Origin: an uncultured Tenacibaculum sp. | GTDB taxonomy: Bacteria > Bacteroidota > Bacteroidia > Flavobacteriales > Flavobacteriaceae | DNA: 64,000 nt | Reading direction: 5' to 3' | Assembly: GCF_947504135.1 (NCBI RefSeq) | Contig: NZ_CANNGG010000003.1 | Location: 372,001 to 436,000, forward strand | Part shown: positions 45,427 to 52,629 of the stretch, one piece after another | Position numbering within the stretch: the first letter of the stretch is position 1 | How the letters are laid out: each line of letters opens with the position of its first letter | Program-made: the position numbers and the translations under genes | The notes under the pieces: generated by a model | Told to the model about the DNA's origin: nothing | The model's input: the letters and a program-made list of their open reading frames with translations, nothing else | Database searches by the model: none

Positions 45427-45522
45427 TATTGCGAACAAAATGAAGTAATCTAAATTATTTTCTTTACAGAAAGATTCCTTCACTACCACTTCGACTACGC
45501 TCAGTGTCCGTTCGGAATGACG
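45427..45522. repeat. Dispersed flavobacterial repeat between trpD and trpC
   Basis: The right end reads, on the minus strand, GTCATTCCGAACGGACACTG, continuing with GAGCGTAGTCGAAGTGG; the left end has GCGAACAAAATGAAGTAATC. Both are motifs I know as common intergenic repeats in marine Bacteroidota. It fills the whole trpD-trpC gap (45411-45532). Confidence 0.7.
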
Positions 45523-45532
45523 TTTTTTTATT

Positions 45533-46519
45533 TTAATTTACTAATTTTTCTAACGATTGTTTTGCTTTTAACCCTAATAACGAATCTTTTGCTTCTTCAA
45601 ATGCGGTTTCAAAACGCTTATTTTTATTAAAAGTTTTTAAGGCAAATGCCGCGTTGGTTAATACCACATTATTTTGAGCTTCTGTTCCTTTTCCATTAAT
45701 AATATCTACAAATATATCTGCAGCCTCTTTAACGGTATTGCCTCCAAAAATAGCCGATGGAGCAATTTGTTTTTGTCCTAAATCAGATGGAGAAACTTGT
45801 TGCTCAGCCTCTTTTGTAAATAATTTAAAATCTCCTGTTAACGATATTTCGTCGTACCCATCTAATGCATGTACCACACCATAATTTACTTCAGATTGTT
45901 GCAACATATAATTGTACACTCTGGCAACCTCTAAATTAAATACGCCCACCAATTGATTTTGTGGACGACTTGGATTTACCAATGGCCCCAACATGTTAAA
46001 AAATGTTTTTACTCCTAATTCTCTTCGAATAGGTGCTACAACTTTCATCGCCGGATGAAATAACGGTGCGTGTAAAAAACAAATATTAGCTTCATCTAAC
46101 TGACGCTTTAACGTAGTCTCATCATTTGTAAAATTATATCCTAAAAACTCTAACATATTAGAAGAACCTGACGCTGAAGACACACCATAGTTTCCATGTT
46201 TTGCAACTTTATGTCCTGTTCCCGCCACAATAAATGAGGTTAATGTTGAAATGTTGAACGTATTTTTTCCATCTCCCCCTGTTCCGCATAAATCAATCGT
46301 ATTAAAGTCTGATAAATCTACCTTTATCGCTAATTCTAATAAAGCTTCTCTAAACCCTGATAATTCATCAACCGAAACTGGTCGCATTAAAAACACGGTA
46401 ATGAATGCAGCTATTTGTGAAGCATTGTATTTTTCTTGTGCAATATTTATCAAAACTTCTTTCGATTGTTCCTTGGTCAATCGTTTTTGTTCAAATAAGG
46501 TGTTTAGTATTTTTTTCAT
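45533..46519 (-). CDS. trpD: Anthranilate phosphoribosyltransferase
   Basis: 328 aa from the ATG at 46519 (MKKILNTLFEQKRL). A longer start at 46564 only adds residues read from an AGC-type repeat overlapping trpG and is rejected. It transfers phosphoribose to anthranilate. Seen: LCGTGGDGKNTFNIST (PRPP loop), KHGNYGVSSASGSSNMLE, HPAMKVVAPIRRELGVKTFFNMLGPLVNP, VHALDGYDEISLTG. Complete. Confidence 0.95.
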   Translation of the reverse strand: MKKILNTLFEQKRLTKEQSKEVLINIAQEKYNASQIAAFITVFLMRPVSVDELSGFREALLELAIKVDLSDFNTIDLCGTGGDGKNTFNISTLTSFIVAGTGHKVAKHGNYGVSSASGSSNMLEFLGYNFTNDETTLKRQLDEANICFLHAPLFHPAMKVVAPIRRELGVKTFFNMLGPLVNPSRPQNQLVGVFNLEVARVYNYMLQQSEVNYGVVHALDGYDEISLTGDFKLFTKEAEQQVSPSDLGQKQIAPSAIFGGNTVKEAADIFVDIINGKGTEAQNNVVLTNAAFALKTFNKNKRFETAFEEAKDSLLGLKAKQSLEKLVN

Positions 46520-46522
46520 ATC

Positions 46523-46557
46523 AATAGCTTTAAGCTTTAAGCTTTTGGCTTTCGGCA
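46523..46557. repeat. AGCTTTAAGC-type repeat at the trpG/trpD junction
   Basis: AATAGCTTTAAGCTTTAAGC followed by TTTTGGCTTTCGGC. It encodes the last residues and stop of TrpG (ESQKLKA). Same family as the other two AGC-type repeats in the operon. Confidence 0.55.
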
Positions 46558-47123
46558 AAAGCAATAAAATTCTGAATCATTTTTTTTCCGTCTGGAGTTA
46601 AAATACTTTCTGGATGAAACTGTACCGCTTCAATGGGAAATTCTTTATGACGTAGTGCCATAATGCTACCATCTTCATCAATTACTGTTACTTCTAATTC
46701 CTCTGGAAAATTAATATGAGAAGCAATCCACGAATGGTAACGAGCTGCTTCAAATGTTTCTGGAATATCTTTAAAAGTGACTGTATCACTCTTGGTTACT
46801 TTCATTTCAGTAGCAACTCCATGAAACACATCGTTTAAGTTTTCTAATTCCCCTCCAAAAACTTCAGTAATGGCTTGCAAACCCAAACACACTCCAAAAA
46901 TTGGAATTTTACCTGCATAGGTTTTTATAGTTTCCTTTAAAATACCTGCTTCATCAGGAATTCCTGGTCCTGGTGACAGGATAATAGCATCGTAGTTTTT
47001 AATTTCTTCTACAGAAATTTCGTCGTTACGATATACATCAGGTAACTTTCCTGTGATATCTTCTACATAATGTACCAGATTGTAGGTAAATGAGTCGTAG
47101 TTATCTAAAATCAGTATATCCAT
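46530..47123 (-). CDS. trpG: Anthranilate synthase glutamine amidotransferase subunit
   Basis: 197 aa class I amidotransferase that supplies ammonia to TrpE. Catalytic triad visible: nucleophile in GVCLGLQAI, and His/Glu in VQFHPESIL; also LILDNYDSFTYNLVHY and LSPGPGIPDEAG. Starts 1 nt after the trpE stop. Confidence 0.96.
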   Translation of the reverse strand: MDILILDNYDSFTYNLVHYVEDITGKLPDVYRNDEISVEEIKNYDAIILSPGPGIPDEAGILKETIKTYAGKIPIFGVCLGLQAITEVFGGELENLNDVFHGVATEMKVTKSDTVTFKDIPETFEAARYHSWIASHINFPEELEVTVIDEDGSIMALRHKEFPIEAVQFHPESILTPDGKKMIQNFIAFAESQKLKA

Positions 47124-47124
47124 C

Positions 47125-48516
47125 TTATATGTTTTCTGCTAACACTAATGCTTTTTTTAATGCTGCTAATTTGTTATTTACTTCTTGTAATTCGTTTTCT
47201 TCTTTTGAATTGATTACAATTCCCGCTCCTGCCTGATAATACAACGTATTATTTTTACTTACAAAAGAACGAATTGCTATGGCTTGATTTACATTTCCGT
47301 TTAAACCAATAAAACCAACACATCCACCATAAAACCCACGAGTTTGATTTTCGTATGTATCTATCAATTCCATAGCTTTGTATTTTGGTGCTCCACTTAA
47401 TGTTCCTGCAGGAAATGTATCTCCAACAATTTCTATCGGGTTCCCTGTAATTTTACCTGTCACTGTTGATACCAAATGAATTACATGACTAAAATATTGA
47501 ACCTCTTTGTAGGTTTCAACTGTTACATTGGTTGCATGTTTACTTAAATCATTTCTTGCTAAATCAACCAACATTACATGTTCTGCATTTTCTTTCGGGT
47601 CATTTGCCAACTCTTTTGCTAGCTTTCTATCTTTCTCATCATCACCTGTTCTTCTAAAGGTTCCTGCAATTGGGTTTATAATTGCTTGTCCATCTGTTAT
47701 TTTAATTTGTGCTTCGGGTGAAGACCCCATCAATTTAAAGCTTCCGTAGTCAAAATAAAATAAATATGGAGAAGGATTTATAGAGCGTAATGCTCTGTAC
47801 ACATTAAATTCATCTCCTTTAAATTTTTGTTGAAATTGACGTGATAAAACCAACTGAAAAACATCTCCTCTTTTACAGTGTTCTTTTGCTTTTGTTACAC
47901 TTTTTTTAAACTCTTCATCTGTAATATTAGATGTTTCTTCTCCTTCAAAAGCGAAGTCATATTTAGCAAAAGATTGAGAGTTTACTAAGTTTTCAATTTC
48001 TGATAATCGAGGCTCTTCTCCTTCTGGTATATTTTCTATCAAAATCATTTCATTTTTAAAATGATTGATTGCTACGATAAATCGGAAAAAGCTATATTGT
48101 AATACTGGAATTTCAGAAGGTGCTTTATCTGATTTTAACTGAATTGTTTCAAAATACTGAACTGCATCAAAAGTAGTATAACCATACAGTCCATTAAATG
48201 ATTTTATTTCCTCCGAACAGTCTACCGAAATAACATTGCTATATGTATCAAATTTCTCGTAAAAATTTCTTTGAATAGATTCTCTTTCTAACTCTTCTTT
48301 TTGATAAGACAATAACAACTCATCGTTTTCTGCTTTGATGGTCACCAACGGTTCTATACATAAAAACGAATAACTATTTTCTTTACTATGATAATCTGAA
48401 CTTTCTAACAGCAAACTATTTGCATACTTATCTCTTGTTCTTAAGTACAAACTTACTGGCGTAACCATATCTGCCAATTGTTTTTTTGCTATTGTTTTAA
48501 ATTTTATTTTTTTCAT
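47125..48516 (-). CDS. trpE: Anthranilate synthase component I
   Basis: 463 aa chorismate-utilising enzyme making anthranilate. The N-terminal domain has the feedback-inhibition region LLLESSDYHSKENSYSFL (the LLES-type motif binds tryptophan in relatives). The catalytic domain shows QLVLSRQF, FYFDYGSFKLMGSSPEAQIK, PIAGTFRRTGDDEKD, NAEHVMLVDLARNDL, and PAGTLSGAPKYKAMELID. First structural gene of the trp operon (E-G-D-C-F-B-A), preceded by an attenuator. Confidence 0.97.
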   Translation of the reverse strand: MKKIKFKTIAKKQLADMVTPVSLYLRTRDKYANSLLLESSDYHSKENSYSFLCIEPLVTIKAENDELLLSYQKEELERESIQRNFYEKFDTYSNVISVDCSEEIKSFNGLYGYTTFDAVQYFETIQLKSDKAPSEIPVLQYSFFRFIVAINHFKNEMILIENIPEGEEPRLSEIENLVNSQSFAKYDFAFEGEETSNITDEEFKKSVTKAKEHCKRGDVFQLVLSRQFQQKFKGDEFNVYRALRSINPSPYLFYFDYGSFKLMGSSPEAQIKITDGQAIINPIAGTFRRTGDDEKDRKLAKELANDPKENAEHVMLVDLARNDLSKHATNVTVETYKEVQYFSHVIHLVSTVTGKITGNPIEIVGDTFPAGTLSGAPKYKAMELIDTYENQTRGFYGGCVGFIGLNGNVNQAIAIRSFVSKNNTLYYQAGAGIVINSKEENELQEVNNKLAALKKALVLAENI

Positions 48517-48534
48517 TTTAGTTTGATGTATAAA

Positions 48535-48566
48535 AACAAAAAAGGCTTATCATGAGATAAGCCTTT
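48535..48566 (-). terminator. trp operon attenuator terminator
   Basis: On the minus strand GGCTTATC-TCAT-GATAAGCC with AAA/TTT extension, followed by six T, 19 nt upstream of trpE and 34 nt after the leader peptide stop. The sequence TGAGA just after the leader stop can pair with TCTCA in this hairpin as part of an antiterminator. Confidence 0.9.
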
Positions 48567-48599
48567 TCGTTGTATTATAGATATAACAAGATGGTCTCA

Positions 48600-48653
48600 C
48601 TAACGTAAGTTATGAGTTTTCCACCACCAGTTATTTAATTGTTGATTCATCAT
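48600..48653 (-). CDS. trpL: trp leader peptide with three consecutive Trp codons
   Basis: 17 aa, MMNQQLNNWWWKTHNLR, followed by an attenuator terminator and trpE. The three adjacent Trp codons are the control codons: ribosome stalling when charged tRNA-Trp is scarce should favour an antiterminator. A stem formed by CTCATAAC and GTTAGTGAG overlaps the end of the peptide. The ATG is 7 nt after the TACATTTG promoter box, so the message is probably leaderless. Confidence 0.93.
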   Translation of the reverse strand: MMNQQLNNWWWKTHNLR

Positions 48654-48660
48654 TATGATG

Positions 48661-48691
48661 CAAATGTATAAAGTGATTTTGAATTGACAAA
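48661..48691 (-). promoter_or_regulatory. trp operon promoter
   Basis: Minus strand TTTG (48691-48688), exactly 19 nt, then TACATTTG (48668-48661): a full match to the Bacteroidota TTTG-N19-TAnnTTTG consensus. Confidence 0.88.
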
Positions 48692-48702
48692 TTTTTTAAA
48701 AG

Positions 48703-49761
48703 TTAATTTTTTCCTTTACTAGTATTATAAGACCTATCCATTAACTGTAAATTAGTTTCTGAAGATATTAACTCTAGCTCCTTTAAAAGCTCGTTAGTAT
48801 CGATAGATTTGACAAAAGAATCTAATTCCTTCAGCCTACTTACCTCTGTTAATTTTTTATAACTTACCTCTTCCGACATATAGGTTTTTAGCTTTTCTGT
48901 TATTTTGACAATAATTTGTAAATTATTTTTATTTTCATTCATAACTTTATACAGAGGCTTAATATCATCTATTGATATTTGCTTTAAACTATCTACATCA
49001 AACAACTCCAAAGTTCTATCATCATCAAGTTTAGTATATGTTAAATATTCTTTTCCTCCATGATTAATATAAACCCTTTTATTTATAATACTCATCTTTT
49101 TTATTTGAGAAAAACCTACCTCTCCATTTTCTGTATGAATAATTATTGAATTAATTAATTTTGTCACCCATTTTTTGAAAACATCATGTTTTTCATTAGC
49201 CCTAAAAACACGTGTAATAAATCGAATAGGAAAAAAAATATCTTCATATGTTCTATCTTGAGTTTTAATACGTGATTCAAAAACTTTAAACAATTCGCTT
49301 TTTAAATATAATTGATCTTTATACTCATTTGAAATCAGTTCTCCTTGTTTATTTGTTATATTTAAAAACTCACTTTTTTCTAACTCATTATTATTAAAAT
49401 TACTACCATTATTATAACTTAGCTTATCAACTAAAAACTCAGTATATCGAAAAAGTCCACTCTTATAGTTTTGTAATGTTTTTAAAGAGCGATAAAACAC
49501 TAGATCTGCTTTTTTAATAGACAAATTCTGTACAATTATTTCTTCTATGTTTTTTATTTCGTCTACATCACCTTTTTCATAATTTTCTTTAAAAAGACAA
49601 AACACTGACTTAGTCGTACCATTCTTTTCAAAATTAATTATATTGTTTATACCCAAAACATAACTTAAATAAGATTTTGCGGAAGAGGGGCTTATTTTTG
49701 CGTTTAAAATAAGCCATAATTCAAATTCTTCTTTTAATAAAAATTCACTCATTCTATTCAT
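48703..49761 (-). CDS. Unrecognised protein with integrase-like N-terminal helical domain (AT-rich cassette)
   Basis: 352 aa. I recognise no family. N-terminal about 120 residues (FELWLILNAKISPSSAKSYLSYV, ...SLKTLQNYKSGLFRYTEFL) are helical and resemble the core-binding domain of tyrosine recombinases. The nuclease-like protein encoded 2 kb upstream shows the same pattern. A middle segment has FPIRFITRVFRANEKHDVFKKWVTKL and a beta-rich KRVYINHGGKEYLTYTKL; no recombinase catalytic Arg/His/Tyr set is evident. Overlaps the upstream 155-aa gene by 8 nt. Very AT-rich, unlike its trp neighbour. Confidence 0.7.
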   Translation of the reverse strand: MNRMSEFLLKEEFELWLILNAKISPSSAKSYLSYVLGINNIINFEKNGTTKSVFCLFKENYEKGDVDEIKNIEEIIVQNLSIKKADLVFYRSLKTLQNYKSGLFRYTEFLVDKLSYNNGSNFNNNELEKSEFLNITNKQGELISNEYKDQLYLKSELFKVFESRIKTQDRTYEDIFFPIRFITRVFRANEKHDVFKKWVTKLINSIIIHTENGEVGFSQIKKMSIINKRVYINHGGKEYLTYTKLDDDRTLELFDVDSLKQISIDDIKPLYKVMNENKNNLQIIVKITEKLKTYMSEEVSYKKLTEVSRLKELDSFVKSIDTNELLKELELISSETNLQLMDRSYNTSKGKN

Positions 49762-50221
49762 AATTTATTTTATTTATCATTTGTTTTTCAATTATTAAAT
49801 TATCTTTTATCCGTTTAGTCACTAATTCAGATTGATATCCAATTGTTTTTATAATGTATTCTTCTTTATAAATTTTTAAACCACTTTTTGTTATAAAAGG
49901 AGTATCATCATTGGTAAATGATACACTTAATAATTTATCATCATCGTTATTATAAGAAACAAAAGACAACTTAGGGTGCTTCTCTACAATCTTGGACGTG
50001 TAAAACTCTTGTAAACATTCTTCAGCTTGAAACTCATTTTCATATTTCACTCCTTTACTTTCAAGTAAAACTTCTATAACACTTTTAAAATAACTAAAAG
50101 CATCGTTTCTAGCCTGTACTACATTTTTATTCCTAAACTCTTTGTAAATATTTATTAACTCTTCTTCTTTAAAGTTTGAATTTCTATATAAACATCCACT
50201 TACTATATAAACTAAAGCCAT
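49754..50221 (-). CDS. Unrecognised 155-aa protein (AT-rich cassette)
   Basis: 155 aa, cytosolic, no recognised family. The N-terminal part is helical with many charged residues (EEELINIYKEFRNKNVVQARNDAFSYFKSVIEVLLESKG); the C-terminal half is beta-rich (LSFVSYNNDDDKLLSVSFTND, TKSGLKIYKEEYIIKTIG). Overlaps both flanking genes (10 nt and 8 nt), so three genes form one translationally coupled unit, which argues that the products act together. Confidence 0.65.
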   Translation of the reverse strand: MALVYIVSGCLYRNSNFKEEELINIYKEFRNKNVVQARNDAFSYFKSVIEVLLESKGVKYENEFQAEECLQEFYTSKIVEKHPKLSFVSYNNDDDKLLSVSFTNDDTPFITKSGLKIYKEEYIIKTIGYQSELVTKRIKDNLIIEKQMINKINYE

Positions 50222-51177
50222 TCTTTTATTAAATTGTTTATTTTTTGATTTGATGAATTCCTATACTTAATTTCACTTTTAATTTCATCAAGCACTTTAA
50301 ACTGTTCTTTTACTAAAAAAAGAGGTAGTTGCTTCAAAGATTCATCATAAAGATATTTTTGTAACTTTTCTTCACTTAAGTTTAATAAATCTACACCTAA
50401 TAATTTTGATATTATTTTTAGCTGTTTGGTATAAGTTTTAACTTTTTCTCTATACTTGTTTTCTTCTCTGAGAGATAAGTTTTCAAAGAAAGTATTTTTA
50501 CAGTGTATGTTTTCTGATTTTACACTAGAAACTTGATAAAACTGAAGTGTTGGAAAGATATTAAAATGAAAACCGTACAAAGACTTTTTTATAAGTTTTA
50601 ACGATAAGTTATTTTCAAAATCGTGAATATAACGCACCAAAGTATCCTCTATAAACTTTTTAGGAAGAAAACCAGCTCTTCCAAAGGTATGTGTTTTGGG
50701 GGCTTCTTGATTATAGTATTCGTAATACATCTTCTCAAGAACCAACCCTAACTTTAACGAATTCTCTACAAGACCTAATGACTTTCCAATTGCCAAAATT
50801 GGAAAAACACTTGGTAACGATGGCTCACTGATTTTCTTTTTGGAGATTGTTGTTGATTCATTTTTTATACCAAATGACAATGTCAAAGATAAATTTACTC
50901 TTGAACGAGTTTCAAAAAACAATACATCTTCAATAGAGGTTTCATGTATGTCTTTTTTCTTAAAAAAATAATTAAGATAATACTCTGGCAATTCTGCATC
51001 ATTTTTAGCCAAAATCATGCTAGCAATTTTTCGTGAAAAAACTAACGATTTGTCTCTCAGTATTTTAGATTTTTCATTTTCAAAAACCTCTGTAATTTTT
51101 TTTACTTTTTTGTTTTTTTCATCAGAATTTTCATAAAACTGCGCATGCATAACATAAAAAATAGGATACTTGTTCAT
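50212..51177 (-). CDS. Unrecognised 321-aa protein (AT-rich cassette)
   Basis: 321 aa from the ATG at 51177 (MNKYPIFYVMHAQFYE); an earlier in-frame start at 51225 adds 16 residues and lies in promoter-like sequence. Mostly helical and basic; distinctive stretches are LVFSRKIASMILAKNDAELPEYYLNYFF, FPILAIGKSLGLVENSLKLGLVLEKMYYEYYNQ and HTFGRAGFLPKKFIEDTLVRYIHDFE. No membrane segment, no known motif. First gene of the coupled triplet; TTGACT-N17-TATTTG just upstream could be its promoter. Confidence 0.68.
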   Translation of the reverse strand: MNKYPIFYVMHAQFYENSDEKNKKVKKITEVFENEKSKILRDKSLVFSRKIASMILAKNDAELPEYYLNYFFKKKDIHETSIEDVLFFETRSRVNLSLTLSFGIKNESTTISKKKISEPSLPSVFPILAIGKSLGLVENSLKLGLVLEKMYYEYYNQEAPKTHTFGRAGFLPKKFIEDTLVRYIHDFENNLSLKLIKKSLYGFHFNIFPTLQFYQVSSVKSENIHCKNTFFENLSLREENKYREKVKTYTKQLKIISKLLGVDLLNLSEEKLQKYLYDESLKQLPLFLVKEQFKVLDEIKSEIKYRNSSNQKINNLIKEWL

Positions 51178-51315
51178 AATATTTGTTTTTAAATTACAAA
51201 TACTATACATCCAGAAAAAAGTCAAGAATTAACCATTTTCTCTACCAACAACTTAATTTTAACTTAATTTAACATTTTTTAACATAAAAAAAACACACCA
51301 GTTTAAAAAACCGAA

Positions 51316-51362
51316 AATCGCGTATTTGAAAATTTTTATTTTTATTTTCCAAATACGCGATT
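51316..51362. terminator. Long inverted repeat behind the nuclease-like gene
   Basis: Perfect 13-bp arms AATCGCGTATTTG and CAAATACGCGATT around a 21-nt A/T-only loop, between the nuclease-like gene and the three-gene unit. On the minus strand it is followed by TTTTCGGTTTTTT, so it can act as a terminator. The GC content and the size of the loop are unusual for this genome. Confidence 0.55.
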
Positions 51363-51399
51363 CTCAGAAAAAAATGATTTTTTGATCACTTATTTTCGA

Positions 51400-52278
51400 T
51401 TAAGTATAATCATATCTTAAGAACTTACAACCTAATTTTTTCTCTATCTCCTTTTGTCTTTTATAATCTAATTTTTCATTTTTTTTATGATGCTTTTCAT
51501 CAAACTCTATTGCTAATTTTAATTCTGGTATGTACCAATCTATTTTGTAATTTAAAACAGGATATTGACTTTCTATTCTATAATTAGAAAATAGTTTTCT
51601 AATTATATCTTCTCCAAAACTGAACTCTGCCTTAATAAAACGATAATTTAACATCTCTTCATTCTCAAATTCTTCGTTAAATATTTTATTAGCCTGTAAA
51701 ACAACTTCTTCATCAACCCCACAACTCGAAATAATCATATTTAAAGCTAATTTATGATTATTTTCATTAAAAATCCTTATCCCTGCACTTGCTTTTGTAG
51801 CTTTAGAGGCTTTCTTCCACTTTTCTTTGTTTTCTGAAAATTTTGTAATTATGTTATCTCTATTTTCTTCCTTAAAAGAAGAGTAATACTTTACAAATGT
51901 AGCCTTCCCAACAGTTTTAAGATTTTCTTTAACTTTAAGTAATCTGCTATCAGCAATAACAAAATTATCATTTTCAGTTAAAAACTCTCTTAAAAAAGAA
52001 ATGTAACTGTTCAAGGAAGTCTTATAGCTTGCTGTAGCTGTTCTAATATTGGCTTCTTTAGCTATTTCTAGTTTATGTTTTGGCAAATTATTTTCTATTT
52101 CATCTTGAACAGAGTATGTTAACTCCGTTAAAATACTTGCACATTCATCTTTCTTAAAACACTCTTCTAAACTTCCATAATAACTTTCTATTCTCTTTAA
52201 ATATGAAATTTTATTTCCTATACTTTTTTCGCTTAACCCTCTTAAAAGCAACCAATCCTTATACTCTTGTTCTCTCAT
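51400..52278 (-). CDS. Predicted nuclease: integrase-like N-terminus plus PD-(D/E)XK-like C-terminus
   Basis: 292 aa. The N-terminal half (about 1-115: EYKDWLLLRGLSEKSIGNKISYL, ...TASYKTSLNSYISFLREFL) is helical and matches the N-terminal domain of the 352-aa protein of the same cassette. The last 50 residues read YKIDWYIPELKLAIEFDEKH and end with GCKFLRYDY: the D247...E258-x-D260 arrangement, followed by a hydrophobic strand, is typical of small PD-(D/E)XK / Vsr-like / DUF559-type endonucleases. A nuclease with an attached DNA- or complex-binding domain would suit a defence or mobile-element role. Function is inferred only. Confidence 0.7.
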   Translation of the reverse strand: MREQEYKDWLLLRGLSEKSIGNKISYLKRIESYYGSLEECFKKDECASILTELTYSVQDEIENNLPKHKLEIAKEANIRTATASYKTSLNSYISFLREFLTENDNFVIADSRLLKVKENLKTVGKATFVKYYSSFKEENRDNIITKFSENKEKWKKASKATKASAGIRIFNENNHKLALNMIISSCGVDEEVVLQANKIFNEEFENEEMLNYRFIKAEFSFGEDIIRKLFSNYRIESQYPVLNYKIDWYIPELKLAIEFDEKHHKKNEKLDYKRQKEIEKKLGCKFLRYDYT

Positions 52279-52629
52279 TTATATTTAATATTTATAGATT
52301 TTAAATTAACTCATAGTAATATCAACGAAAAAACAGGTTTCATAAACTAAATTTTGCCATACACTTTAGTTAAAAAAGTTTTGTGATATGCTATGCTTTA
52401 ACAATTTTTAACTACGATACTTTTTCGTTCAACTTTTTGCCTAAAGTAATATTTTTCTCTTAAACCTAAAAAATTATAAGTTTTAACTGTATTCTTCAAA
52501 CATAACATTTCATTTTAAATAAAAAATGGATAAAAAAACTATATTTTATAATCATTTTTACTATTTTTATTTACATAAAAAACATTATTAGTTTATTTGC
52601 ATTGCAATAATTAATTAAAAACAGAAATT
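52279..52629. other. Intergenic region between the nuclease-like gene and asnB
   Basis: 351 nt, extremely AT-rich, no credible gene. TTTATTTG at 52592-52599 (one mismatch to TAnnTTTG) could be the asnB promoter, 30 nt before its ATG. A 21-codon Tyr/Phe-rich ORF at 52526-52591 looks like chance. No terminator or strong stem seen. Confidence 0.4.

Noticed and set aside
46520..46564. Longer start for trpD
   Set aside because: The extension overlaps trpG and encodes AGC-type repeat sequence (KAKSLKLKAID).
48703..49761. Tyrosine recombinase/integrase
   Set aside because: Only an N-terminal core-binding-like domain is seen; the catalytic Arg-His-x-x-Arg-Tyr set is missing.
52526..52591. 21-codon Tyr/Phe-rich ORF upstream of asnB as a leader peptide
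   Set aside because: No Asn control codon cluster, no terminator between it and asnB, and the likely promoter box lies after it. The composition is what AT-rich DNA gives by chance.
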